Assembly: GCA_029262995.1 (NCBI GenBank) | Contig: JAJCYH010000027.1 | Location: 1-64,000 of the forward strand | DNA length: 64,000 nt | From: Saprospiraceae bacterium | Lineage (GTDB): Bacteria > Bacteroidota > Bacteroidia > Chitinophagales > Saprospiraceae | Direction: 5' to 3' | Shown here: positions 8,089 to 17,284 of the stretch, piece by piece | How the letters are laid out: every line of letters starts with the position of its first letter | Position numbering within the stretch: the first letter of the stretch is position 1 | Notes under the pieces: generated by a model | The model's database searches: none | Told to the model about the DNA's origin: nothing | Seen by the model: the letters and a program-made list of their open reading frames with translations, nothing else | Program-made: the position numbers and the translations under genes

Positions 8089-8631
8089 TTATGATATTTT
8101 AATATTTTGTTTTTTTTTATAAAATTCTCTTAATTTTTTCTTGGCAAGGATTAACTGAGACTTACTGGTATTTATACTGATCCCTAATATTTCGGCTATC
8201 TCTCTATGTTTAAAACCTTCCAAAACATATAAATTAAACACTGTTCTGTAGCCAGTTGGAAGCTCATCTATTAATTCCATTAATTCATTGAAGTTCAAAT
8301 TCGATTCAATCTGCGCATCTTCTCCAATATTAAATGCATTATCTATATCAACGTGCAGATTCAAATTGTTTGATTTTCTGATTTTCATCAAACATTCATT
8401 TATTACAATTCTTTTCATCCAACCTTCAAAACTACCTTCCTCTTTGAATTGATCAATCTTTGAAAAAATCTTATAAAAGCTTTCGATTAATGCATCTTCA
8501 GCATCCATAGCGTTTTTCATATATCTCAAACAAATGCCAAAAAACAAACCAGCATACTTATTATAAATTACTTTCTGTGCAGTGGAATCTTGCTTTTTAC
8601 ATCGTTTAATAAGATTTGTATCAGCTTGCAT
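8089..8631 (-). CDS. ECF RNA polymerase sigma factor
   Basis: This is a 180-residue sigma-70 family factor of the extracytoplasmic-function type. Region 2 is at about residues 12-90 (YLRYMKNAMDAEDALIESFY-like segment and GSFEGWMKRIVINECLM). Region 4 is at about 118-170 (ELPTGYRTVFNLYVLEGFKH, then REIAEILGISINTSKSQL as the helix-turn-helix). It is transcribed with the downstream anti-sigma candidate. Its stress or surface signal and target promoters are not visible from the sequence. Confidence 0.9.
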   Translation of the reverse strand: MQADTNLIKRCKKQDSTAQKVIYNKYAGLFFGICLRYMKNAMDAEDALIESFYKIFSKIDQFKEEGSFEGWMKRIVINECLMKIRKSNNLNLHVDIDNAFNIGEDAQIESNLNFNELMELIDELPTGYRTVFNLYVLEGFKHREIAEILGISINTSKSQLILAKKKLREFYKKKQNIKIS

Positions 8632-8791
8632 GTTGATTGCTTTCCTTGGATATACCTATTAGATGATAATTTGAACTTTTTTGGTGCTTAATAATAAAAC
8701 ATAATTAACAATTATTCTATTTCTAAATACTTGAACTTTTATTGAAATTCTGAAATTGGGATTTACTTATTCAAATAGGGTAAAAGTCTCG

Positions 8792-8799
8792 TATCTTTG
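8792..8799 (+). promoter_or_regulatory. valS promoter -7 box (TATCTTTG)
   Basis: TATCTTTG matches TAnnTTTG exactly, followed by CGC and a 28-base gap to the valS ATG at 8828. A convincing -33 TTG is not present at the expected distance. Confidence 0.55.
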
Positions 8800-8827
8800 C
8801 GCCTTTGTTAAATAATAATATGAAATA

Positions 8828-11464
8828 ATGAACATTAGCTCAAGGTATAGTCCTAATGAAATTGAAGAGAAGTGGTACCAAAAATGGGAAGATGTTGGCC
8901 TATTTAAATCTCAACCCGATGATAGAGAGGCTTTTACAGTATTAATCCCGCCGCCAAATGTCACAGGAATTCTTCACATGGGACATATGCTGAATAATAC
9001 AATCCAAGATGTACTAATAAGAAAAGCAAGACACGATGGTAAAAATGCATGCTGGATTCCAGGGACAGATCATGCTTCAATTGCTACAGAAGCAAAGGTC
9101 GTTAGAAAACTGCGTGAAAGGGGTATTAAAAAATCAGATATTGGAAGAGATGAGTTTTTAACGCATGCCTGGGATTGGACAGATAATTACGGAGGAATTA
9201 TTCTAAACCAATTAAAAAAACTTGGAGCATCATTGAATTGGGAGCGAACCGCTTTTACAATGGATGATGTTAGATATAAAGCCGTTATAAAAGCCTTTAT
9301 CGATTTGTATAACTCAGGAAAGCTTTATCGTGGGCTGAGAATGGTAAACTGGGATCCGGAGGCACTTACAGTACTTTCCAATGAAGAAGTTTTATACAAA
9401 GAGGAGAATAGCAAACTGTATTATATTAATTATCAAATTTCAGGTTCCGACAATTATGTAACAATCGCTACAACAAGACCTGAAACTTTATTGGGGGATA
9501 CAGCCATAGCGGTACATCCTGATGATGAACGATTTGAACACTTGCATAATGTAAAGCTTATTGTTCCGCTTATTAATCGTGAAGTTCCAGTAATATTTGA
9601 TGAGTATGTTGAAAAAGATTTTGGAACTGGAGCTTTAAAAGTTACTCCAGCTCATGATCCTAATGATTACGAATTAGGAAAAAAACATGATCTCGAAGTT
9701 ATTGATATATTTAATGATAATGCCACTCTCAGTGACAAAGCAGGTCTTTATATTGGTTTGGACAGATTTGATGCCAGAAAAGCTATTGTGAAAGCGTTAG
9801 AGGAAAACGGACAAATGTTAAAAATGGAGGATATCCAACATAATGTTGGGAGATCTGAAAGAACGAATGCCATAGTAGAGCCAAAGCTTTCATTACAATG
9901 GTATGTAGATATGAAAAGCCTTGCTAAACCAGCATTGGAAGCCGTTGAAAATGGAGAAATAAGATTTCATCCAGAAAAATATGTCAATACTTACAAACAT
10001 TGGATGACCAATATTAGAGATTGGTGTATCTCTAGACAATTGTGGTGGGGACAAAGAATTCCTGCTTATTATTATGAGGATAAAATTTATGTCGCCGATA
10101 ACCAGGAAGCAGCTTATATTCAAGCGTTAAAGGACTTCCCACAATTAGATATAAATGACTTAAAACAAGATGAAGACGTTTTAGATACCTGGTTTTCATC
10201 GTGGCTATGGCCAATATCGGTTTTTAACGGATTTGAATCTCGTGAAGAACTGGATTATTATTACCCGACATCAGTCCTAGTAACGGGTTGGGATATTATT
10301 TTTCTATGGGTAGCTAGAATGATTATGGCTGGTTATGAATGGGAAGGCAAGAAGCCATTTAGCGATGTATACTTTACCGGAATGGTAAGAGACAAGCAAA
10401 GGAGAAAAATGAGTAAATCTCTAGGTAATTCTCCTGATCCACTAAACCTAATTGAAGAATATGGAGCAGATGGCGTAAGATTTGGAATGTTATCATGTTC
10501 CCCAGCAGGTGGAGACCTTTTGTTTGACACAAAACTGGTAGAAAATGGTAGAAACTTTTGCAATAAAATATGGAATGCTACTCGACTTATAAAAGGATGG
10601 GAGATAGATAATAACCTTACTATTCCTAAAGAAAACAATCTTGCAAGGGAGTGGATAAACCAAAGGCTTAATCAGATAATCTTGAATCTTAACAGCAATT
10701 ATAAGCAGTTTAGGATTTCTGACTGCTTAATGAATTTGTACAGTTTTATATGGAATGATGTTTTTTCATGGTATATCGAAATAATTAAGCCTAGCTATGA
10801 GCAACCAATAGATGCTCAGAGTCACAAACATGCTATTGAGCTATTTGAAACCATCTGTATATTACTGCATCCTTTTATGCCATTTATTACAGAAGAAGTT
10901 TATAACATTCTTAAAGAGGATAGAAGTCCAGAAGATGTATGTGCTAAGGCAATCTATCCTCAAGCTGAAGAGATAATAGATAAAAATCTGATAACGGATT
11001 TTGAACTGTTACAAAGCATTGTATCTAATGTCAGAGATCTAAGAAATAAAAATCAAATTAAGCCAAAAGATAAAGTAGACCTGATTTTTGAATCCAATAA
11101 TGAAATAGATTCAGCTATGAACAGAATTGGCTTTAGTGAACTGATCCGAAAAATGGCATTTGCAAACCAGATAACATCTACCACAGATTCAAGCGAAATT
11201 GATGGACTTGTGTTTATTAGCGGTAAGACAAAATTCTTCGCCATTTTTGATTTGGAAATAGATGTTGAGGAAGAATTGAAAAAATCAAAAGAAGAATTGA
11301 AATATCAGACTGGTTTTGTTACTTCTGTTCAGAAAAAACTTGGCAACGAACGTTTTGTTAACAATGCGCCAGAAGATGTTGTAAGCAAGGAGAAGAAGAA
11401 GTTGGAAGACGGTTTGGCAAGAATTGAAGCTTTAAAAGTTAGAATTGCACAGTTAGAGAAATAA
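8828..11464 (+). CDS. valS: Valine--tRNA ligase
   Basis: This is a full-length class I aminoacyl-tRNA synthetase of 878 residues, attaching valine to tRNA-Val in the cytoplasm. The HIGH motif appears as HMGH at residues 50-53 inside PPPNVTGILHMGHM. The editing domain follows (TTRPETLLGDTAIAVHP). KMSKS is at 527-531 and the anticodon-binding domain at about 620-770. The C-terminal coiled-coil arm (about 805-878) is rich in Lys and Glu, as in other ValRS. It is a single-gene unit with its own promoter box and a strong bidirectional hairpin just downstream. Confidence 0.98.
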   Translation: MNISSRYSPNEIEEKWYQKWEDVGLFKSQPDDREAFTVLIPPPNVTGILHMGHMLNNTIQDVLIRKARHDGKNACWIPGTDHASIATEAKVVRKLRERGIKKSDIGRDEFLTHAWDWTDNYGGIILNQLKKLGASLNWERTAFTMDDVRYKAVIKAFIDLYNSGKLYRGLRMVNWDPEALTVLSNEEVLYKEENSKLYYINYQISGSDNYVTIATTRPETLLGDTAIAVHPDDERFEHLHNVKLIVPLINREVPVIFDEYVEKDFGTGALKVTPAHDPNDYELGKKHDLEVIDIFNDNATLSDKAGLYIGLDRFDARKAIVKALEENGQMLKMEDIQHNVGRSERTNAIVEPKLSLQWYVDMKSLAKPALEAVENGEIRFHPEKYVNTYKHWMTNIRDWCISRQLWWGQRIPAYYYEDKIYVADNQEAAYIQALKDFPQLDINDLKQDEDVLDTWFSSWLWPISVFNGFESREELDYYYPTSVLVTGWDIIFLWVARMIMAGYEWEGKKPFSDVYFTGMVRDKQRRKMSKSLGNSPDPLNLIEEYGADGVRFGMLSCSPAGGDLLFDTKLVENGRNFCNKIWNATRLIKGWEIDNNLTIPKENNLAREWINQRLNQIILNLNSNYKQFRISDCLMNLYSFIWNDVFSWYIEIIKPSYEQPIDAQSHKHAIELFETICILLHPFMPFITEEVYNILKEDRSPEDVCAKAIYPQAEEIIDKNLITDFELLQSIVSNVRDLRNKNQIKPKDKVDLIFESNNEIDSAMNRIGFSELIRKMAFANQITSTTDSSEIDGLVFISGKTKFFAIFDLEIDVEEELKKSKEELKYQTGFVTSVQKKLGNERFVNNAPEDVVSKEKKKLEDGLARIEALKVRIAQLEK

Positions 11465-11489
11465 ATTCTCTTTTAAATTATTAAGAATA

Positions 11490-11526
11490 AAAAAAAGGGC
11501 AGCTTATTTTTTAAGCCGCCCTTTTC
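11490..11526. terminator. Bidirectional terminator between valS and the T9SS gene
   Basis: The hairpin has GGGCAGCTTA at 11497-11506 and TAAGCCGCCC at 11512-11521, with one mismatch. An A-run precedes it and a T-run follows, so it can terminate both the plus-strand valS and the minus-strand gene that ends at 11545. Confidence 0.85.
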
Positions 11527-11544
11527 TATAAAGTTTATATCTTA

Positions 11545-14055
11545 TTAGTGTTGTACAATAACTTTTCTTGTACTTAAACCATCTTGAGTTCTGATATTCA
11601 TCAAGTAAATACCATTGCTAAGATTACTTACATTCAATTGAAGTGTTTGCTTGAACACATTATCAAAATCCTGACTTAGAACTCTTTGGCCAGAAGCATT
11701 GATCATTTCAATGTTTAAGGTTTTTGCCAAGTTATCTAATTCTAAATCAACAAATAAATTGTCAGAAACAGGATTCGGATAAGCAGAAATATTTTGTGTT
11801 AGATTTAAATCCTCTGTTCCAGAAGTTTTATCCTTGATAGTCATTTCTACAAACAATGTTCTGAAATCATATAAAACACCAAAGTTACCAGTGTTTGAAG
11901 CACCAGTTAAGTTTGTGTCAATCATGAAATCTTGCATTTCAGTTGGACCAGTAGTTGTTGTAATGTCTTCAAGAAAACCTCCCACGATTATAGGTATGCC
12001 TAAAGAATCATAAGCAAGGTTTGTCGCTCCATGAAGGAATGACCTTGTAGCTGTACTTGCAGTAGGATTGGTTCCCATCAAGTTCAATGGTATTCCATCA
12101 TTAGACCTACATGCAATGACAAGAATATAAGTTCTGTTATCCGCTAAATCAATAGGCAATGTTTCGTTGTTGTTGTTCAATACAGGGAATCCGTCAGGAC
12201 CAGCAAGACCCATCTGAATATTTATGTCTCGAGGATCAGGTAATTGTGAAGTTCCAACTCTCACCGTTCCATTAAGTGCAAACATAGATTGAGTATTAAC
12301 ACCAATCAATTCTGTGTCTGCTGGATCAACGACAAAGTTCCCAGAATTGTCATTATCACTATAGATCCACTGGTATAAGTAAACATCAATATTTGCCTGA
12401 GTTTCAGCTGGAAGTTCATGAATACCGAATTTCACATCAGATAATGTCTGATCCGCACCGTTTGGTAAGTGGAAGATATATCCAGTTGCATAATTGGATA
12501 TAAAAAATGGATCTGTAGGATCTAAAAATCTTGCACCTGTAAATATACCGGAATAGGTGGCGCCAAAATTCTCCTCACTAGGAAGTGGAGAAAGAATATC
12601 TTCTGTGACCCCAAATGAAAAAAGCACTTGATCATTATTTGGATTATTATCTCCCGAACTAGTAGATATGGAATATCTGCCGATATGACCTCCTACTTCA
12701 TTTGGTGTAAATGTTTCAGGAAATACACTGTTTTCATTTAAGAAATCATTCGGAGGCTGAACAGCGTAATTTGTATTGGTTGTAGTAAATACTAAATCAC
12801 CCAATTCATTGAAAATATCTACAGTAACTGCAACATCTTCTGCAGCTATGTTTCCTAAGTTTTCAATATCGATCAAAAAAGGAATTGGAACTGTCTGATC
12901 TACAGGCGTTCTGAAACTTGGAGATACAGCAAAGAAATTGGTTCTAAGATTCATATCAGCCGTCGCTTCGTTTACAATTCTTACATCATCAATAACCCAG
13001 TAGTAGTAATTTCCTACATAACGGAATTGCATTGTAATACTCTGTGCGTTTTCATACCCAGGTGCTGGAACTCTTAGTGTTTCCGTCGTATGAGCAGAGT
13101 TAACCCCTAGACTACCGTTTAAAGCGATAGTATCGGGCCATGTTACACCACCATTCTTACTTAGAATTAATTCATAAGTAGAATTAAATTGTCGTGTCTG
13201 TTGATCAAATTCAATAAATAGACCATCAAGATCTTGACCAGATAAGTCAATTGTTGGGCTAATTAATGATCCTTCACAGTTTGCAGGACATATACCAGTT
13301 CCTGCAGCACCACCACCATTACCACCGTTATCGAAAAAATCTGAATCAAAAACCATTGCTCCATTACAAGCCGTAGTTGTATTGAAGGTAATGCCAGTAG
13401 CAAAAGATGCATTCTGAAGTATATTTACATCTTCAGTCCATCCCCAACAAGTATCACCTTGACAAGCAACAATCCAATCATTTATACCATCTTGAAAATC
13501 ACCTTCACCAGGTGTTCCACCCCATATTACTTCAGGTCCATAATTAGGTGTTGGACAAGCTCCCTGAATAAAAGTAGCAGATACGTCCATTGTTTCTGCA
13601 ATCGTTCTGATGATTTGACAATCAGAAAATGTCATTCCAGCAACTGGAATACTTACTTGATCACCAAAATCACCAGCTGCTAAACCAGGTAAACTACCGT
13701 CGTCAGCATTGTTACATATAATAACAGCTATAGCACCTGCATTTTCAGCATTGAGTGCTTTTAATCCAAATTGGCAAACTCCTCTGTCAATAAAGGCAAT
13801 TTTTCCAGTTGCATTGGTAATGGTCCCATCACAAGCATCAGTCGTTGTAGCGGTTCCATCATTTACAAAAGTACCAGTACCTGAAAGTTCTGTCATTAAT
13901 TGCTGTCCCCAGCCATTTGTGAGGTTAATTCTGTATTCGCCTGCAATCTCCGCAGGAGCATCAATTCGAAGGGCATTAACAACTTGCGCTTGAATGTGAC
14001 CAACAGCCATCAGTGAAGCGACAAAAAGTCCAAATCGAGTAAAATTCAATTTCAT
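11545..14055 (-). CDS. Secreted PA-domain protein with T9SS sorting tail
   Basis: This is an 836-residue exported protein. The signal peptide is residues 1-23 (FGLFVASLMAVGHIQAQ). A protease-associated (PA) domain at about 75-165 contains GKIAFIDRGVCQFGLKALNA and AGAIAVIICNN. A jelly-roll segment follows (about 260-365, LISPTIDLSGQDLDGLFIEF to YYWVIDDVRIV), like the MAM or choice-of-anchor domains of Bacteroidota proteases. The C-terminus (YPNPVSDNLFVDLE to VIVQH) is a type A T9SS sorting domain. No protease catalytic motif such as HExxH is visible, so it may be a non-enzymatic surface protein. It is isolated by a terminator at its 3' end. Confidence 0.8.
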   Translation of the reverse strand: MKLNFTRFGLFVASLMAVGHIQAQVVNALRIDAPAEIAGEYRINLTNGWGQQLMTELSGTGTFVNDGTATTTDACDGTITNATGKIAFIDRGVCQFGLKALNAENAGAIAVIICNNADDGSLPGLAAGDFGDQVSIPVAGMTFSDCQIIRTIAETMDVSATFIQGACPTPNYGPEVIWGGTPGEGDFQDGINDWIVACQGDTCWGWTEDVNILQNASFATGITFNTTTACNGAMVFDSDFFDNGGNGGGAAGTGICPANCEGSLISPTIDLSGQDLDGLFIEFDQQTRQFNSTYELILSKNGGVTWPDTIALNGSLGVNSAHTTETLRVPAPGYENAQSITMQFRYVGNYYYWVIDDVRIVNEATADMNLRTNFFAVSPSFRTPVDQTVPIPFLIDIENLGNIAAEDVAVTVDIFNELGDLVFTTTNTNYAVQPPNDFLNENSVFPETFTPNEVGGHIGRYSISTSSGDNNPNNDQVLFSFGVTEDILSPLPSEENFGATYSGIFTGARFLDPTDPFFISNYATGYIFHLPNGADQTLSDVKFGIHELPAETQANIDVYLYQWIYSDNDNSGNFVVDPADTELIGVNTQSMFALNGTVRVGTSQLPDPRDINIQMGLAGPDGFPVLNNNNETLPIDLADNRTYILVIACRSNDGIPLNLMGTNPTASTATRSFLHGATNLAYDSLGIPIIVGGFLEDITTTTGPTEMQDFMIDTNLTGASNTGNFGVLYDFRTLFVEMTIKDKTSGTEDLNLTQNISAYPNPVSDNLFVDLELDNLAKTLNIEMINASGQRVLSQDFDNVFKQTLQLNVSNLSNGIYLMNIRTQDGLSTRKVIVQH

Positions 14056-14216
14056 ATCAAATTAGTTTAATGTTTAAAGATTAAAGTTTAAAGTTAAACG
14101 GAATTAACTTTATGTAAAATGTTTAATAAGGTATGTAAAAATACAAAATCTATTTCAAGATTCGCTGTCGTTAAAAACAATTAACAACAACTATTTTCAG
14201 CATAAACAGTAGCCTT

Positions 14217-15155
14217 TTAGGCTAAATCGTCTAATTCTAGTAAACTTATACTGGAAATACCTTTTTTAGAGCAACTTAATGCGCCTGCTTTATTAGCTAA
14301 ATAAACAATATTTTCAATCGGAAGACCATTCAAATCAAAATGACATAACGCTGATATAACTGTGTCCCCAGCGCCTGAAACATCTGCATCATCGATCGGC
14401 CATCCTTTTAAATGGTTTTCTTGAGCATCATTTTTATAATAAATCCCATTTGATCCTAGCGTTACCACCAAGTTTTGAGAGGCATTGATCCTTGAATTTA
14501 GCTTTTGTAATATTTCATCTATTGAAAGTGAATTTTCTATATTTAAATAACTCTGACATTCCTTGATATTTGGCTTAAATAAGTAGCAATGAGAAAGTAA
14601 TTCAAAGTGATTTACCTTAGGATCTACGAATAGTTTTATTTTATTTTTTTTACAAATGTCTTGTATAAATAAAATCATTTCCTCACCTAATACTCCTTTG
14701 TTATAGTCCTGTATTATCAGCCCTCCAAAAGAAAATTGTCTTAATTTTTCTTCTACTTTGAGTTTAAGCTTTTCTTGAATTTTATTATCAAGATCATCTG
14801 TTATTTCTTTATCTACTCTAAAAAACTGGGTAAAATCTTTATCGATAAATCGTGATTTTAATGTTGTTGGCCTATTTTTATCAATGATATAATCACCATT
14901 AAGATTAAGATCATCTGAAATTTTTATAAGACTTTTACCAAAAGCATCTTCACCAATTACACTTATAATATGGGCAGCTGAACCCAAAGAATTAACGTTA
15001 ACGGCTACATTGGAGGCACCGCCAAGTTTATTTGTCCTTTGGATTTCATTCAAAAGAGGCACATCTGCTTCGGGTGAATTTCTCTTATGAGCACAAATTA
15101 TATACTCATCAATCATACAATCTCCGATGATCAATATATTGTGCTTACCTGACAT
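14217..15155 (-). CDS. PfkB-family sugar kinase, heptose-7-phosphate kinase-like
   Basis: This 312-residue ribokinase-fold protein opens with ILIIGDCMIDEYI. It has the RfaE-like phrases NSPEADVPLL and LGGASNVAVNV and the PfkB signature DVSGAGDTVISAL with the catalytic Asp. FVDPKVNHFELLSHCYLFKP is typical of the kinase half of HldE/RfaE, which phosphorylates D-glycero-beta-D-manno-heptose 7-phosphate for LPS core. No nucleotidyltransferase half is fused. Its start overlaps the end of the Kdo transferase gene by 11 bases, so both belong to one envelope operon. The exact sugar is uncertain. Confidence 0.75.
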   Translation of the reverse strand: MSGKHNILIIGDCMIDEYIICAHKRNSPEADVPLLNEIQRTNKLGGASNVAVNVNSLGSAAHIISVIGEDAFGKSLIKISDDLNLNGDYIIDKNRPTTLKSRFIDKDFTQFFRVDKEITDDLDNKIQEKLKLKVEEKLRQFSFGGLIIQDYNKGVLGEEMILFIQDICKKNKIKLFVDPKVNHFELLSHCYLFKPNIKECQSYLNIENSLSIDEILQKLNSRINASQNLVVTLGSNGIYYKNDAQENHLKGWPIDDADVSGAGDTVISALCHFDLNGLPIENIVYLANKAGALSCSKKGISSISLLELDDLA

Positions 15156-16377
15156 TTGTCTCTATTTTTTCTTCGATGTCGCTGATTAAAGATGCTAATT
15201 TAGGGCAACAACTTTTGATAAACTTTATCCGATCTTCTTTTTTATTATCATTTTCTTCTTTCAAAACCAAATCTATCACCACCCTCAAATCTTCTGGATG
15301 ATCAAGCATTCGTATATATTTTCTCCTATAGCACTCCTGTGTAAATGGGAATTTGTAAATATTAGGTCCAATGATAACCGGGATTGAAAAGACTAAAGGC
15401 TCAAGGATATTGTGAGGTCCTTTTTCAAAAGCTCCACCAACATAAGCAACATCTGCCATTTTGTATAAGTATTTCAATTCGCCATAATTGTCTACAACCA
15501 AAACAGTATTGGACCTATCAGTTATATCTGTGAGATAGGATTCCTTGAGATTTGCTTTTTTAATAATTTTCAAACTTGCATCATCGAGATCATGCAAGGC
15601 AATTATATGATTATACAATGGCAGTAATTTTATTGCTTTGATTATATATGGAAGTTCAAATTTACTCACGCTTCCATATATTACAGTCTTATTCTTAGGA
15701 AATTTCCAATTAACGTTTTGGCTATAAGCTATTTCTTTGTTTTTGATTGCTTGTGGAATTCTTAGATCTCCAAATTCTTCAAGATTTAAAAATTTATAAG
15801 GCAATAGAATATCCATTGATCGTCTCGAATGCACATATATTTTCTCCGCGCCTTTTAAAAGATTCAGGAAATTTCTCATATAGGATTTAAGCAAATAGCT
15901 ATCTGATTCAAGATGCAAACTGACAAAATAATAGGCTATATCCCTCTCTTTCAAACAATACAATAAATTAAACCAAAAGTCATATTTAATAAATATAAAA
16001 CTGCTAGGATTAGCAAGCTTAAGGTATTTGTAATGAAATCGTTTTTGATCCAATGGAAGATAAATCTTTGTAAATACTTTCGAATCCAATGCTATTCTTT
16101 CATATCCAGAAGGAGAATAAAAGCTCACTATAAAATGAATATCAGGTCTCTTTGTCCTGAGCCCATCTATTAAAGGTTTACTCATTTCAAATTCTCCATA
16201 GGAAGAGACGTGAATCCAAATTCTAGGACGGTTTCCAATGGCTGAAATGCTTAGCGCAAAATGTGAAAATTGATGCCTTCTGCCATCAATCCAAAGTTTA
16301 GCTTTTGCATTGAAGAATGATGCAATATAAATAAGTATGTAGTAGGCATTTATTAATACAGAGTAAAGGAAGAGCAT
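15145..16377 (-). CDS. waaA: 3-deoxy-D-manno-octulosonic acid (Kdo) transferase
   Basis: This 410-residue protein belongs to glycosyltransferase family 30, which adds Kdo from CMP-Kdo to lipid A precursor at the inner membrane. An N-terminal hydrophobic anchor comes first (about residues 1-22). The phrases HVSSYGEFEMSKPLI and SFYSPSGYE follow, with the catalytic Glu in GEFE. The C-terminal GGAFEKGPHNILEPLVF segment matches the family nucleotide-binding site. It lies nine bases after an outer-membrane protein gene and overlaps the sugar kinase gene. Length is normal. Confidence 0.92.
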   Translation of the reverse strand: MLFLYSVLINAYYILIYIASFFNAKAKLWIDGRRHQFSHFALSISAIGNRPRIWIHVSSYGEFEMSKPLIDGLRTKRPDIHFIVSFYSPSGYERIALDSKVFTKIYLPLDQKRFHYKYLKLANPSSFIFIKYDFWFNLLYCLKERDIAYYFVSLHLESDSYLLKSYMRNFLNLLKGAEKIYVHSRRSMDILLPYKFLNLEEFGDLRIPQAIKNKEIAYSQNVNWKFPKNKTVIYGSVSKFELPYIIKAIKLLPLYNHIIALHDLDDASLKIIKKANLKESYLTDITDRSNTVLVVDNYGELKYLYKMADVAYVGGAFEKGPHNILEPLVFSIPVIIGPNIYKFPFTQECYRRKYIRMLDHPEDLRVVIDLVLKEENDNKKEDRIKFIKSCCPKLASLISDIEEKIETNVR

Positions 16378-16386
16378 AAGTCTTTA

Positions 16387-17133
16387 TTAGTAATAGATTT
16401 CTCCTGGTTCCTGCTGATCTTTAATAGGCAAAATCCACTTAATGTCTAACCCGATTAAAATATCCATTCTTCTGCCTTCAGGTTTTGTTCCTAAATCAAA
16501 ATCTATTGCTCTTGAATTTTGCGTAAGGCCTTCAATAATACTTAATGCAATTTCATAATTAATCGCTTTATTTTTGCCAATATGGAGAAAACTTATATTC
16601 TGTTTTAAAGCAGGACCGATAGTATGTCTGTCATAGCCTTTAGCGTAATCATTTGAAAATTGTGGTGCATTTTCAGTATCTACCTGAAGTCTGATATTAT
16701 GCTGTAAAACGCCTAAGCCAAGTCCAAGTGCTAAACCTGAATGGCTATTTTTTTTTGAAGGAATCACAATTTTATTGGCCAGAATCCCAAGATAAACGCC
16801 TCTTTCTCTTAAAAACACATCTGCATATTCACCATTATTTCCCAAAATGGCACCTGAGGTAGTCCTATATTTTGAAATAACATCTTCTCTTACATTGTCA
16901 CCAAAAAATAAAAGTCCTTCAAACCTTAAAACCCCGTTCAATTTGCTTTTGAATAATTCAAGCGAAAGTCCTGCATGAAAATTTTGACCAAAACGGTCTG
17001 ACAGTTCCCCAGCCGCAAAGTCAATACCGTAGTTAAAACCAAGACCAAAAAAGTTTTCTTTGCGTTCTTCTTCTTGGCTTAAAAGACTGCCTATAAAGAA
17101 AAAGAAAAGTAAAATTGATAGTAATTGCCTCAT
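16387..17133 (-). CDS. Predicted outer-membrane beta-barrel protein
   Basis: I do not recognise a named family. The 248-residue protein has a signal peptide (LLSILLFFFFIGSLLSQ) and then alternating amphipathic strands with aromatic and Gly residues (FFGLGFNYGIDFAAGEL, HSGLALGLGLGVLQH, MDILIGLDIKWILPI). This is the pattern of small Bacteroidota beta-barrel proteins. It is first in the operon with waaA and the sugar kinase, nine bases upstream of waaA, which suggests a role in the envelope. Confidence 0.6.
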   Translation of the reverse strand: MRQLLSILLFFFFIGSLLSQEEERKENFFGLGFNYGIDFAAGELSDRFGQNFHAGLSLELFKSKLNGVLRFEGLLFFGDNVREDVISKYRTTSGAILGNNGEYADVFLRERGVYLGILANKIVIPSKKNSHSGLALGLGLGVLQHNIRLQVDTENAPQFSNDYAKGYDRHTIGPALKQNISFLHIGKNKAINYEIALSIIEGLTQNSRAIDFDLGTKPEGRRMDILIGLDIKWILPIKDQQEPGEIYY

Positions 17134-17284
17134 TGAATTTATTTATAAATTGCTAATGACAAATATGCAAATAAAAAAATTGCTATTTGATACTTCTAAA
17201 GTGTTCAGAAATACATTATGATTTATATATCTTAGCCATTGTGGATTTACTATTAAATCTGCTAAAAAGAGATAATACGTATAA

